Below are positions 1 through 9,342 of a stretch of 64,000 nucleotides of DNA, piece after piece (within the stretch, counting starts at the first letter, position 1; each line of letters opens with the position of its first letter). This DNA comes from Treponema sp. OMZ 787 (lineage in GTDB: Bacteria; Spirochaetota; Spirochaetia; Treponematales; Treponemataceae): positions 1,550,001-1,614,000 of the forward strand of contig NZ_CP051198.1 of NCBI RefSeq assembly GCF_024181225.1, in the 5' to 3' direction. Position numbers and translations under genes: made by a program. The notes beneath the pieces are model-generated. The model had not been told where the DNA came from. It ran no database searches and saw nothing but the letters and a program-made list of their open reading frames with translations.

Positions 1-107
1 TACAAGAATTAAGGGAAAAACGAGGAGAAAACGCCTCTCTTGAAAAGTTATTTTTGGAACTCGTTGACGATAAATCTTCTTTTGATTTTGAAAACGGAGA
101 AGCTTAA
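1..107 (+). CDS. ABC transporter ATP-binding protein, C-terminal end (partial)
   Basis: Only the last 34 codons are present; the frame opens at base 3 and ends with TAA at 105-107. The residues include SLEKLFLELV, which resembles the tail of ABC-type ATPases (commonly SLEEVFLEL), followed by an acidic end. It lies 15 bases upstream of a polytopic permease gene on the same strand, which fits an ATPase/permease pair of an ABC-2 type exporter. The identification rests on this short tail and the neighbour only, since the nucleotide-binding motifs lie outside the window. Confidence 0.6.
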   Translation, partial: QELREKRGENASLEKLFLELVDDKSSFDFENGEA

Positions 108-122
108 GAGAGTAAAAAAATT

Positions 123-1823
123 ATGAAAGTTTTTTTTAGATTGGTTAAAATTTATTTGGCTTCGGTTTTTAACTTTAAGAATTTTAAGGCTCAAATTCAA
201 AAAAGAAAAAAGAGGGGAGAGCAAACCGTAACAAGAAATTCCAAGGCTAAGATAGCCGGTATTGCGGTCTTGTTTTTGGTGGTCTTTGCAGAGTTTTTGC
301 TTATCTTCGGCTTTTTGATTTTCGGACTATACGGAACGGCGAAGGCTGTCAACAATATAAATATTCTGTTTGAGGTAACGGCTGTTCTTATCTCTTTTAT
401 GAGTCTATTGTTCGGCTTTATGCTGACTATTTCCACCTACTACATCGGAGAAATTGAAGAACAGTTTTTGGCCATGCCCATTAAACCTCGTACCTTGTTT
501 GCATCAAAATTTTTTGCAAACACAATTAATTCGCTTATTACCTCTGTTGCCTTTTTTGCTGTGTTGATGGGAATCTACGGCTATATGGAAGCCCCTCCTC
601 TTATATTTTATCTATGGGCCCTCATCTGTGCCTTGGTAATCCCTCTACCCATGATTTCGGTCTGTTATTTTTTTAATATTCTTATCATGCGTTTTACTAG
701 AATTTTTAAAAATAAAAATGTTGTCATGGCTGTCAACGGAATTGTAGGTATGTCTCTCGCTTTGGGCTTTAATTATATAATCCAATCGGCTGCGGGTTCC
801 GACCCTGAGGCTATTTATACAATGGTGGGCTCCAATGCTGCCGCCTTTCAATCTTATGGAGCATACTATCCTCCGATAAAACTTGTAGGGTATATTTTAA
901 GTGCTCCGGATTCTGTTTTAAGCTTTTTATATCTCGTATTGCTGATTTCCCTTTGTGCTGTTTTCCCTGCCTTGATTATAGGTTGTATGTCAAAGCTTTA
1001 CACCGAAAGCCTAATAGGTTTTAACGAAAAGAGCATAAAAAAACTTGAAGCAAAACAAGTTTCCGCTTATTTAAGCAAAAATATAAAAAGATCAAGTCCT
1101 TTTATGGCTTATTTGAAGAGGGAATTTAAAATGATGAACCGTACTCCGGTTTACCTTTTAAACGGCCCCTTTTCGATTATTTTTATGCCTGTATTGATAA
1201 TCGTTATAAGCATTGCAAAGGGTACAAACTTAAATGATGTACCGCCTCATGTGTTCGACTTTATGCAGGGAAATGCAGGTTTTGTAATTACGGGCCTTGC
1301 AGCCGGTTTTTTAGGTTCAATGACCAATATTGCGGATACGGCTCTTTCACGGGATGCCAAATTTATTCCCTTTATTAAAAGTTTACCGGTTGATATTGCA
1401 GTTTATATGTATGCTAAATTAGCCCATGCTATGATTTTTGCTGTTTTTGCCATAGTGATAGGGGTAGGCTTTGCAAGCTTTGTATTTAAATTCGGCATCT
1501 TTCATATAGTGCTGTCATCTATGGTAGCTCTTTGCTTTTCGGCTTTGGTCAATCTAGTGTCCTTATTTTTGGATACTGCACATCCTAAACTGCATTGGGA
1601 TAATCCTGTTGCCGCAATGAAGCAAAATACAAACATTCTTTTTATAATGTTTTTTAATATGATCATTTTGGCAATTTCTGCCGTTGCCGTATTTTTTACA
1701 ATGAACTCATATTTATGGGTAATTTTAATTTACTTTTGCGGTATTCCTGCCGCAATTTTTTCAGTTTTAATTAAACCATATGGAATATATGCAGAAAACA
1801 AGATAGCAAGTCTCGAATTGTAA
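123..1823 (+). CDS. ABC-2 type transporter permease, 566 aa
   Basis: This is an integral membrane protein with many hydrophobic segments: about two near residues 45-70 and 85-110, a group between 130 and 220, more at 260-290 and 345-365, and another group from 385 to the end. No ATP-binding motif is present. It follows the end of an ABC ATPase gene by 15 bases, so the two probably form an exporter in the inner membrane. The substrate cannot be read from the sequence. The N-terminus has a basic cytoplasmic stretch (QKRKKRGEQ) before the first helix. The large size for a single permease suggests a fused or expanded ABC-2 domain. The ATG used has no strong Shine-Dalgarno, but translation could be coupled to the upstream gene. 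Confidence 0.7.
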   Translation: MKVFFRLVKIYLASVFNFKNFKAQIQKRKKRGEQTVTRNSKAKIAGIAVLFLVVFAEFLLIFGFLIFGLYGTAKAVNNINILFEVTAVLISFMSLLFGFMLTISTYYIGEIEEQFLAMPIKPRTLFASKFFANTINSLITSVAFFAVLMGIYGYMEAPPLIFYLWALICALVIPLPMISVCYFFNILIMRFTRIFKNKNVVMAVNGIVGMSLALGFNYIIQSAAGSDPEAIYTMVGSNAAAFQSYGAYYPPIKLVGYILSAPDSVLSFLYLVLLISLCAVFPALIIGCMSKLYTESLIGFNEKSIKKLEAKQVSAYLSKNIKRSSPFMAYLKREFKMMNRTPVYLLNGPFSIIFMPVLIIVISIAKGTNLNDVPPHVFDFMQGNAGFVITGLAAGFLGSMTNIADTALSRDAKFIPFIKSLPVDIAVYMYAKLAHAMIFAVFAIVIGVGFASFVFKFGIFHIVLSSMVALCFSALVNLVSLFLDTAHPKLHWDNPVAAMKQNTNILFIMFFNMIILAISAVAVFFTMNSYLWVILIYFCGIPAAIFSVLIKPYGIYAENKIASLEL

Positions 1824-1871
1824 TTACCTGCTAGACTAAAATGCATTTTTTTTGTAATCTTGTAAAATATT

Positions 1872-4154
1872 ATGGAACGACTTAAGTTATATTTTTATTA
1901 TTTTAAGAATAAATTTCTAAAAAGATCCGAAAGCAAAAAATCCCGTCTTGTGATAGATCCTGAAGAAATAAAGGAAGAAATATGGGAGGCGGATTTTTCG
2001 AAAAAGGAAAATTCCCGCTTTTTGGAAGAAAAAGGAGACGGTTACCAATCATTATTCGAAGAAAATCCAGAAGGTAATCCTTCTTACTCTTTGGAGCTTA
2101 AACGAAAGCATCTTTATGCTTGGACCTTAAACCCCGTATTTAGATATAAGGATTTTGTTCTTGATGCCGAAATTGATTTGCCCGGATTTAAAGATAACTT
2201 CATTCCTGAGCAAAACTCAAGTGCCGGTTATTGTGCCGCAGGCTTTGTATTCCGTCATATAAGCGATAAGGCTTTTTATTCTCTTCTTATTTCGGATAAG
2301 GGATGGATCAGGCTTGAAGCTGTCGTAAATTCCACACCAATGCCAATCTTAGGCTGGACAAAACCTTTAACGGATGTTGATAGTGCAAAATTTAAAATAA
2401 AATTAATCTGTGCAGGAACAAGTATCACTATTCTTGTGAACAATACTTGGCTTGGTAAGTTTGATTCCGATATTGTTCAGGCTGCCGGAAAAATCGGTTT
2501 TGCAGGGCAAAACTGGGAGACTCATTCAAAGGTAAAATTTTATCTTAACGAATTTAAAATTATTTCACAGCCTCTTCTTGTAGAAAACACCGATTCCGCC
2601 GCAAATAATCCTGATGCTATTTCGCCTGAGGCCTATATAAATCTTGCATCAACCTATTATGCTATGGGGCAATATGTTGCCGCTATTTATCAAATAAAAC
2701 AAGCATGGAAGCTCCGTGAGCCCATTATTCAGGATCATATTTTGGCAGGAAGAATATATTTTGCTCAGCGTTTAAACGAAGAGGCTGAAAAGGAATTTTT
2801 GCAGGCCCTGGATATTGAGCATGATGATTATGAAATAATGGCTGAACTTGCAGGCCTTTACTATCAGTCAGGCAATATGAAAAAATTGGGAGATCTTTTA
2901 AAAGATATTCCTAATGAAGAAATTGAAAAATCTGTCTTGCTTTGCTCTTTACAAGGACATTTTTTGAATTCTCAAGGGGAACATGAAAAATCGGCTGCCT
3001 CATATGCAAAGGCCTTTGCATTAAAACCTGATCAAGGTTTATTAAAGTATAATGAGGCAAACGAGCTTAATCTTGCCGGAAATAAGGCGGAAGCTGTAGA
3101 AGCCTATTCCGAGGCCGGAAGACTCTTTTTAGCTTCTGAAGAATATAACGAAATGGCCGATGTAATAAACGCCCTTGAGCGTATTGCTCCGGAAGATGAG
3201 CGTACTTGGGCCTTAAGCGGTAAATTTTATTATGCCGTAGAGAACAAATGGGAAGCTAAGATTAATTTTAAAAAGCTTTGTGATGCAAAAACAAGCGATT
3301 CTACGATATGGTATTTATACGGACTCCTTATTCACGACGAAAACCCTGAAGAAGCTATAAAATTCTTCAAAAAGGCTTGTAAGCTGGGGCCCGAGCACGG
3401 CCTTTATCACTTCCGTTTGGCCGAAGCTCTTTATCTGATAGGGGAGGATTGCACTGCTCCTCTTGCAGAGGCTGAAACTCTTGAGCCTAATAACGGCTGG
3501 ATATTTAATTTAAAGGCTCTTTGCGCCATAGATGAGGATGATTTTTTTGATGCCCAAATAGAAATTGAAAAAGCCCGCAGTCTTCTTCCTGATGAAATAG
3601 TTATTTTGGAAAACTATGTGGAAGTTATGCGTCTTCAAGGCCGATTAAAAGAATGTGCTCCTCTTTTTGATATAGAGGCAGGAACAGCCGACTTGGCGGC
3701 AGAAAGAAATAGGGCCGAAGCCTTTCATATTTATGCAAATGCCTTATTTTTTGATGAGCAATATGATGAAGCGGATACTTGGTATCAAAAGGCTTTAAGG
3801 CTGAACCCTGAAGATTCCGTTCTTTTAACGGATAAGGCAGAAAACTCGATACAGATAGGCTATCTAAATGATGCAGACGGCCTTTTGGTTAAGGCAATGG
3901 ATATTGAGCCCACCGAAAGAATATACAGGCTAATAGCCCTTCTTGCGGTAAAAAAAGGCGATCACGCCCGTGCCGAAGTAAGCTTAAGGCAGGCTATCGA
4001 AGAATTCGGTGAAAGCGATGAACTTTTATTTGATCTTACAAACCTTTATATTCAGACAAACCGTAAAGAAAAAGCTAAGGAAACTATAAAGCTCTTGGCT
4101 GACTGTGAAGATCAAGAACGCCTAAAAGAACTAAAAGCTCTTTTAAAAAAATGA
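1872..4154 (+). CDS. Multi-TPR protein with N-terminal jelly-roll-like domain, 760 aa
   Basis: Residues 1-50 are charged with no signal peptide. Residues about 80-235 look like a laminin-G/concanavalin-type beta sandwich (alternating strands such as AGFVFRHISD, GWIRLEAVV and KVKFYLNEFKII). From about residue 250 to the end there are many tetratricopeptide repeats (for example AYINLASTYYAMGQYVAAI and DTWYQKALRLNPED). Such arrays are scaffolds for protein-protein contacts; no enzymatic motif is visible. The stop overlaps the aroA start by four bases (ATGA), so the two genes are cotranslated. No Shine-Dalgarno precedes the start; TAAAAT at 1863-1868 lies just before it, so the promoter and start are uncertain. 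Function unknown. Confidence 0.75.
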   Translation: MERLKLYFYYFKNKFLKRSESKKSRLVIDPEEIKEEIWEADFSKKENSRFLEEKGDGYQSLFEENPEGNPSYSLELKRKHLYAWTLNPVFRYKDFVLDAEIDLPGFKDNFIPEQNSSAGYCAAGFVFRHISDKAFYSLLISDKGWIRLEAVVNSTPMPILGWTKPLTDVDSAKFKIKLICAGTSITILVNNTWLGKFDSDIVQAAGKIGFAGQNWETHSKVKFYLNEFKIISQPLLVENTDSAANNPDAISPEAYINLASTYYAMGQYVAAIYQIKQAWKLREPIIQDHILAGRIYFAQRLNEEAEKEFLQALDIEHDDYEIMAELAGLYYQSGNMKKLGDLLKDIPNEEIEKSVLLCSLQGHFLNSQGEHEKSAASYAKAFALKPDQGLLKYNEANELNLAGNKAEAVEAYSEAGRLFLASEEYNEMADVINALERIAPEDERTWALSGKFYYAVENKWEAKINFKKLCDAKTSDSTIWYLYGLLIHDENPEEAIKFFKKACKLGPEHGLYHFRLAEALYLIGEDCTAPLAEAETLEPNNGWIFNLKALCAIDEDDFFDAQIEIEKARSLLPDEIVILENYVEVMRLQGRLKECAPLFDIEAGTADLAAERNRAEAFHIYANALFFDEQYDEADTWYQKALRLNPEDSVLLTDKAENSIQIGYLNDADGLLVKAMDIEPTERIYRLIALLAVKKGDHARAEVSLRQAIEEFGESDELLFDLTNLYIQTNRKEKAKETIKLLADCEDQERLKELKALLKK

Positions 4155-5518
4155 TTTTAAAAATTAAAAAATCCTCACCTCTTTCTACATTACCAATAGA
4201 GGTTCCGCCATCAAAAAGTCATTCAATGAGGGCCTTGGTGTTGGCTTCCTTTGCAGAAGACTCTTCAGAGATTAAAAATTTTCTTATCAGCGGAGACACT
4301 AAAACTGCGATAACGGTATTTGAATCCTTAGGCGTAAAATTCCGAATAGAAAACAAAACAAAATCATCTGCCGATATAATTGTGTTTCCTCCAAAAGCTG
4401 GTTTAAAAAAAAGAATTAAAAGTCAACAATCCATAAAAATCGATGCAGGAAATTCCGGCACTCTTTTTTATTTTTTAGGCTCCATTCTTTCTTTAATTTC
4501 TTCAGACTTTGTTTTAACCGGAGATTTATCAATTTTAAAACGGCCTCTTGCACCCTTAACGGACATCTATGATGAATTCGGTTTAAAATACGAATTTTTT
4601 GACGGTCTTGGAAAAGCTCCGATACGTGTTTTAGGAGAACCAATCAGTATTCCTGAAGATGCATCTTTAATCAAAGGTCTTGAAAAAAAAGCAGTCCATC
4701 TTGAAGGAGATTTTTCTCAGGTTGTAAGCGGACTCTTGCTTGGAGCCGCTCTTAGTAATTATTTTTTGCAAATAAATTTACAAAGGGCAGGGGAACTTCC
4801 TTATTTAAAAATGACACTTCATTGGCTCAAAACTTGCGGTATTTCGTTCAATGTTTCAGGCGATTTTAAAACATTTAAAATTAATGGCCAGCAAAAAATT
4901 CCGGGATTTTCGGCAACTATTCCGGCTGACTGGTCAAGTGCTGCCTTTCCCATTGCCTTGGGCTTGATTACACATTCTGCTATCGGCATAAAAAACATAG
5001 ATATAAATGATGTTCAAGGAGACTCCGGAATTATAAATATTCTAAAAAAAATGAATGCCGAGATTCACTTTGACGATAAAAATAAAATTCTAAAAGTTTT
5101 TCCTTCAAGTTTAAAGGGCGGAACATTTGATTGTTCAGAGATGCCCGATGCAGTTCCTGCTCTTTCTGCAATTGCTTGTTTTGCACAGGGAGAAACTCTT
5201 TTAACCAATATAGAAATATGCCGTTATAAAGAATGCGACAGGCTTTTTGCTGTTGCCTCAGAATTAAAAAAACTTGGGGCTGATATTACCGAGGGCAGAA
5301 ACTTTTTACTTATCAAAGGAAATGACGGAAAAGACTTAATCCCTGCTCGAGTTTTTTCGCATGGGGATCACCGTATTGCGATGATGCTTGCCGTCATGGG
5401 GTTTGGTATTGATGACAAAGATTCTTCAGATTTTATACTTCAAGATGCCGAATGTTTCGATATAAGTTATCCTTCTTTTTTGGATGACCTAAAAAAAATG
5501 AGGCTCAACATTGTTTAA
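4151..5518 (+). CDS. aroA: 3-phosphoshikimate 1-carboxyvinyltransferase (EPSP synthase)
   Basis: This enzyme joins phosphoenolpyruvate to shikimate 3-phosphate, the sixth step of the shikimate pathway, in the cytoplasm. The family signatures are visible: PSKSHSMR near residues 20-27 (Lys22, Ser23 and Arg27 are the substrate-binding set), GNSGTLFYF near residue 100, and DHRIAMM near residue 406. The length of 455 residues is slightly above the usual 430. The GNSGT motif replaces the common GNAGT form. It starts four bases inside the stop of the upstream TPR gene. The window also carries aroDE at 51810-53291 on the other strand, so at least three steps of the pathway are encoded here at two separate loci. 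Confidence 0.93.
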   Translation: MILKIKKSSPLSTLPIEVPPSKSHSMRALVLASFAEDSSEIKNFLISGDTKTAITVFESLGVKFRIENKTKSSADIIVFPPKAGLKKRIKSQQSIKIDAGNSGTLFYFLGSILSLISSDFVLTGDLSILKRPLAPLTDIYDEFGLKYEFFDGLGKAPIRVLGEPISIPEDASLIKGLEKKAVHLEGDFSQVVSGLLLGAALSNYFLQINLQRAGELPYLKMTLHWLKTCGISFNVSGDFKTFKINGQQKIPGFSATIPADWSSAAFPIALGLITHSAIGIKNIDINDVQGDSGIINILKKMNAEIHFDDKNKILKVFPSSLKGGTFDCSEMPDAVPALSAIACFAQGETLLTNIEICRYKECDRLFAVASELKKLGADITEGRNFLLIKGNDGKDLIPARVFSHGDHRIAMMLAVMGFGIDDKDSSDFILQDAECFDISYPSFLDDLKKMRLNIV

Positions 5519-5550
5519 GACACGGTTTAATGCTTTTAATAAATAAGCAG

Positions 5551-5579
5551 TTGACTTTTTCTTTTTAATGTTTTAGAAT
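5551..5579 (+). promoter_or_regulatory. Promoter of the diguanylate cyclase gene
   Basis: TTGACT at 5551-5556 and TAGAAT at 5574-5579 are separated by 17 bases. The predicted start of transcription near 5586 leaves a leader of about 36 bases with an AAAGGA ribosome site before the ATG at 5622. Confidence 0.65.
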
Positions 5580-5621
5580 TTATTGAGTCATTGCTGGCTT
5601 TTAATAATAAAGGATTTTTCA

Positions 5622-8603
5622 ATGTATAATGCACATAAAAAAGTAATTCTTTTTTTGCTTGTTTTTTTTACTTTTAATTTATTTGCTGACGAGGATGTTT
5701 TCGTTTTTTACTCTCAGCCTTCATCAATTGCATCCAAATTTGTCACATCCATTTCTCAAGATTCATACGGCCGTATTTGGTTCGGTACTAAAGAAGGCCT
5801 AGGTTATTATGACGGTATTAAATATAAAAACTATGAATATATTCCTTTTTCTAAAGATTCAATTCAGTCTTCCCAAATTCAATCCTTGTATAAAGATCCG
5901 ATAAAGGCAAAAAACGGAAGCGATGTTTTTTGGCTTGGCACCTTTGACGGAGTTGAAATGTTTAATGTTGATACTGAGACATTTACTCATTTCGATATGA
6001 CTAACTCGATTGTATTCGGTTTTTTAAGGGATTCACGTGGCCGTTTGTGGATAGGTTCATTGGACGGTTTATATATCTTAAATGAAGAAGACGGTTCTGT
6101 TGTCGAGTTCTCTCAAACTTCAGAATTTTACATAGGGAATAACGGAATAGCCAATATCTATGAAGACTCCAATGGGCAGATATTTGCCTGCACACACGGC
6201 GGTTTATGGGAATATGACGAGTCAAATAAAAGATTTAAACCGTCACGGCTTTTTGGAAACGATAGCGTTCTTATGGAATCCCTTGTTCATAATATTTTGG
6301 AAGAAAACGGTATATATTGGGTATCCGTTTGGAATACCGGATTATTTAGAATTGATCCTAAAAACGGAAAGAGAGACCTTTTTTCATTTTCAAACAATAA
6401 AATATCTTGTTTATCAAACGAATTTTCTGATGATGTACTTTTGGTAGGCACCTGGGGAGGAGGCTTAATCAGTTTCGATAAAAATACATATACTTATTCC
6501 GAATATACTTCAAGGCAGCGTTCGTTCAATCTTTCAAACGATTTTATTTTTTCGATACATGTAGATAGTTACGGCTCATTATGGGTCGGCACAAACGGCG
6601 GCGGTGTAAACATTTATGATACTAAACGTATGTGGTCAAAACTGATATTGCTGCATGAAAATAAAGTAAGCGGACGGGAAAATTCGGTTTCTGATCTGAA
6701 TAAGGATAAAAACGGAAACTTATGGATAAGTCTTTTAAATAACGGCATAACTTATTATGACTTAAACGCCGGAAAAAAGAAACACTACCGTCATTACAAA
6801 TCTTCAGAATCGAAAATTATTTCTAATGCCGTGTTTAAATTTCACATAGATAAAAACGAAGATATATGGGTTGGTACTGATCTCGGATTATGCAAGTACG
6901 ATAAAAAGCTGGATGCCTTTATCGGTGCCGATTTGTACAATAAAAACATAATTGAAGACGGAGAAAGAATCATATACAGCATTATAAGCGATGATAACGG
7001 ATTTTTATGGATAGGCACTTATGATGGAGGTCTTATCAAATTCTCGCCTTCATCAGGAATTATAAAAAGGTATAAAAATGATCCTAAAAATCCTAATAGT
7101 TTGTGCAGTAACCTGATTTTTAGCCTGCTGATAGATTCATCTAACAGACTATGGGTAGGAACCAACAAGGGCCTTGCAGAATATATGCCCTCAACAGACG
7201 AATTTACTATATACAGATACGATGTCAATAACAAAAACGGAATTTCTTCTGACAGAATAACCTCATTATTTCAGAATATTTCAGGTAAGTTATGGGTAGG
7301 AACCAGTGACGGAGGTATAAATATACTCAATACCGAAACAAAGCAGATCTTAAATTATACTTCAACAGACGGTCTATCTTCAAATTTTATTACCGGTATG
7401 ACCCATATGGACAATGATTCTGTCTGTGTTGCCGCAATAAAAGGTATGACAATATTTAATCGAAATACCGAAATTATATACAGTTATACTTTTTATAACC
7501 ATGAAAGACGGTTTACGACAAATCCTGTTATTATTGGACAAGATTGCTTTGTCGGAACACAGGAAGGCGTTTTAGGTGTGGACATTAACTATCTTTTATC
7601 CTTTAAAAAACAGGAGGTGCCTGTAAAAATCAGAACAATAGGCGTAAACGGAAATAATACTCCTGCATTTAAAATAGATTTTAAAAAGACTTCCAAATAC
7701 AAATATTCAGAAAATAATATAAGTTTTGAATTTGCATCTATGGATTTATCTCCGCTTTCAAGACCTTATTATGTGTTTATGCTTGAAGGTTTTGATAAAA
7801 ACTGGATTAATGCCAATATGAAAAACTATGTGCAATACACCAACCTTGATTCCGGAAAATATACATTCAAAGTAAAAGATATATCGAACCCATATCCTGA
7901 ACCGGCTTCTTTTACATTTATTATCGAAAAGCCTTTTTGGTTGTCAATGCCTATGTTTGCTGCCTATATTTTAGTTTTGGCGATTATGACATTTTTGGTT
8001 TTCAGGCTTCGTCAGCTTTTTCAATATAAAATAGCCAATAAAAAACTCCAAGAAGAACAAAAAGACCTTATATCTGCTAACGAACAGCTTACCGTTTTAT
8101 CTACAGTTGACGAATTAACAGGTGTAGGCAACAGGAGGCTGTTGGACACTGTAGGAAAGGATTTATGGCGTAAGGGATTGGATAATAAACAGCAGGTCTC
8201 TTTAATCATGATAGATATAGATTTATTTAAACAATATAATGATTTATACGGGCATCAAGCCGGAGATAATGTTCTTAGAAGTGTAGCACAAACCTTACAA
8301 AAAAATCTTAGAGCAAAATATGATTTTGTAGGAAGATACGGAGGAGAGGAATTCTTAATTTTACTTTATAATAGCTCTGCCTGCGAAACAATGAAGATTG
8401 CCGAAAAACTTCGTATTGAGGTTAAAAATTTAAATATTGAACATTCGGCTGCGAAGAATAAGATTTTAACTATCAGTTTAGGTGCTTATACATCTGTACC
8501 AACCAATGAGCTTTCATACGAAACAATGCTTTCCTTTGCCGATACCGCCCTATATAATGCCAAAGCAAGCGGAAGAGATATATGCAAAATGTATACGGAG
8601 TAA
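5622..8603 (+). CDS. Membrane diguanylate cyclase with periplasmic two-component-regulator propeller and GGDEF domain, 993 aa
   Basis: The start at 5622 is preferred to a GTG or ATT further up because it has AAAGGA upstream and opens a signal peptide (KKVILFLLVFFTFNLFA). Residues about 25-650 hold repeated propeller blades, each with a W(I/V)GT core (for example RIWFGTKEGL, SLWVGTNGGG, LWIGTYDGG and KLWVGTSDGG). A Y_Y_Y domain follows at about 690-765, then one membrane helix at about 775-797 and a cytoplasmic GGDEF domain. The active-site motif is GGEEF at residues 907-911, with DELTGVGNRR upstream, so it should make cyclic di-GMP. By analogy with hybrid sensors of this architecture, the propeller probably senses a periplasmic ligand such as a glycan; the ligand is unknown. 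It appears to be a single-gene transcript. Confidence 0.88.
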   Translation: MYNAHKKVILFLLVFFTFNLFADEDVFVFYSQPSSIASKFVTSISQDSYGRIWFGTKEGLGYYDGIKYKNYEYIPFSKDSIQSSQIQSLYKDPIKAKNGSDVFWLGTFDGVEMFNVDTETFTHFDMTNSIVFGFLRDSRGRLWIGSLDGLYILNEEDGSVVEFSQTSEFYIGNNGIANIYEDSNGQIFACTHGGLWEYDESNKRFKPSRLFGNDSVLMESLVHNILEENGIYWVSVWNTGLFRIDPKNGKRDLFSFSNNKISCLSNEFSDDVLLVGTWGGGLISFDKNTYTYSEYTSRQRSFNLSNDFIFSIHVDSYGSLWVGTNGGGVNIYDTKRMWSKLILLHENKVSGRENSVSDLNKDKNGNLWISLLNNGITYYDLNAGKKKHYRHYKSSESKIISNAVFKFHIDKNEDIWVGTDLGLCKYDKKLDAFIGADLYNKNIIEDGERIIYSIISDDNGFLWIGTYDGGLIKFSPSSGIIKRYKNDPKNPNSLCSNLIFSLLIDSSNRLWVGTNKGLAEYMPSTDEFTIYRYDVNNKNGISSDRITSLFQNISGKLWVGTSDGGINILNTETKQILNYTSTDGLSSNFITGMTHMDNDSVCVAAIKGMTIFNRNTEIIYSYTFYNHERRFTTNPVIIGQDCFVGTQEGVLGVDINYLLSFKKQEVPVKIRTIGVNGNNTPAFKIDFKKTSKYKYSENNISFEFASMDLSPLSRPYYVFMLEGFDKNWINANMKNYVQYTNLDSGKYTFKVKDISNPYPEPASFTFIIEKPFWLSMPMFAAYILVLAIMTFLVFRLRQLFQYKIANKKLQEEQKDLISANEQLTVLSTVDELTGVGNRRLLDTVGKDLWRKGLDNKQQVSLIMIDIDLFKQYNDLYGHQAGDNVLRSVAQTLQKNLRAKYDFVGRYGGEEFLILLYNSSACETMKIAEKLRIEVKNLNIEHSAAKNKILTISLGAYTSVPTNELSYETMLSFADTALYNAKASGRDICKMYTE

Positions 8604-8628
8604 TAATTATAAAATCTTACACTTCCTA

Positions 8629-8657
8629 TTGACCATTGCAAAAATAAGGTGTAGACT
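8629..8657 (+). promoter_or_regulatory. Promoter of apt, placing the start of transcription at the ATG
   Basis: TTGACC at 8629-8634 and TAGACT at 8652-8657 have a 17-base spacer. The ATG of apt is at 8665, only seven bases after the -10 box, so the transcript should begin at or next to the start codon. Confidence 0.6.
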
Positions 8658-8664
8658 GTTTCTT

Positions 8665-9201
8665 ATGAAAGATAAAATAATAGATGAAGCCATAAGGCGT
8701 GTACCTGATTTCCCTAAAAAAGGAATTCTTTTTTATGATATTACCGGCATCTTGGTCAATCCTAAAGTTTTTAGTTATTGCCTTGATAAGATGACGGAAA
8801 TGTATAAGGATGAAAAGATAGATGCTATTGCTGCCATTGAGGCACGCGGCTTTATTTTTGCCGCCCCCCTTGCATATAAAATGGGAATACCTCTTATTTT
8901 AATTAGAAAAAAAGGAAAACTCCCCGGAGAAACATACTCTGCCTCATATGACCTTGAGTATGGACAGGCCGCTGTTGAAGTTCATAAAACCGATGTGGTA
9001 AAGGGTCAAAAAGTCCTTTTATTGGATGATTTGATAGCTACAGGAGGAACATTAAATGCTGCACGAACTATTATAGAAGAGGGCGGAGCTGAGGTAATCG
9101 GTTTTTGCGGGGTAGTGGGCTTACCGTTTTTAAATTATAACAAGGTTCTCAAGGATTTGCCTGTAAAAACCCTTATAGAATATGACAGCGAAAAAATTTA
9201 G
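8665..9201 (+). CDS. apt: Adenine phosphoribosyltransferase
   Basis: This purine-salvage enzyme makes AMP from adenine and phosphoribosyl pyrophosphate in the cytoplasm. The protein (178 residues) has the family's typical length and motifs: IRRVPDFPKKGILFYDIT at the N-terminus, IAAIEARGFIF, RKKGKLPGET, and the PRPP-binding loop VLLLDDLIATGGT. A longer reading frame runs upstream from 8482, but it overlaps the previous gene by 122 bases, and the conserved N-terminus begins at the ATG at 8665. No Shine-Dalgarno is visible before this ATG, and the promoter lies directly upstream, so the mRNA is probably leaderless. Confidence 0.95.
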   Translation: MKDKIIDEAIRRVPDFPKKGILFYDITGILVNPKVFSYCLDKMTEMYKDEKIDAIAAIEARGFIFAAPLAYKMGIPLILIRKKGKLPGETYSASYDLEYGQAAVEVHKTDVVKGQKVLLLDDLIATGGTLNAARTIIEEGGAEVIGFCGVVGLPFLNYNKVLKDLPVKTLIEYDSEKI

Positions 9202-9232
9202 CTCTATTTTTAAGATTTTTGATTTTTTTTTC

Positions 9233-9261
9233 TTGCATATTTTTTATTTATGTGATAAAAT
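9233..9261 (+). promoter_or_regulatory. Promoter of the V-ATPase operon
   Basis: TTGCAT at 9233-9238 and TAAAAT at 9256-9261 are 17 bases apart. The leader of about 75 bases contains a small hairpin (GTTTTGTA with TATAAAAC) and a TTGGAG ribosome site before the ATG at 9343. Confidence 0.55.
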
Positions 9262-9342
9262 CTAATCGTTGTTTTGTAATTTTTATAAAACAGCTTTTAA
9301 AGTTAGGATTTATGCTTTATCTATAGTATTTGGAGTTATGAT

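Noticed and set aside
8482-8664. Long N-terminal extension of apt
   Set aside because: It overlaps the GGDEF gene by 122 bases and lacks family similarity; the conserved protein begins at 8665.
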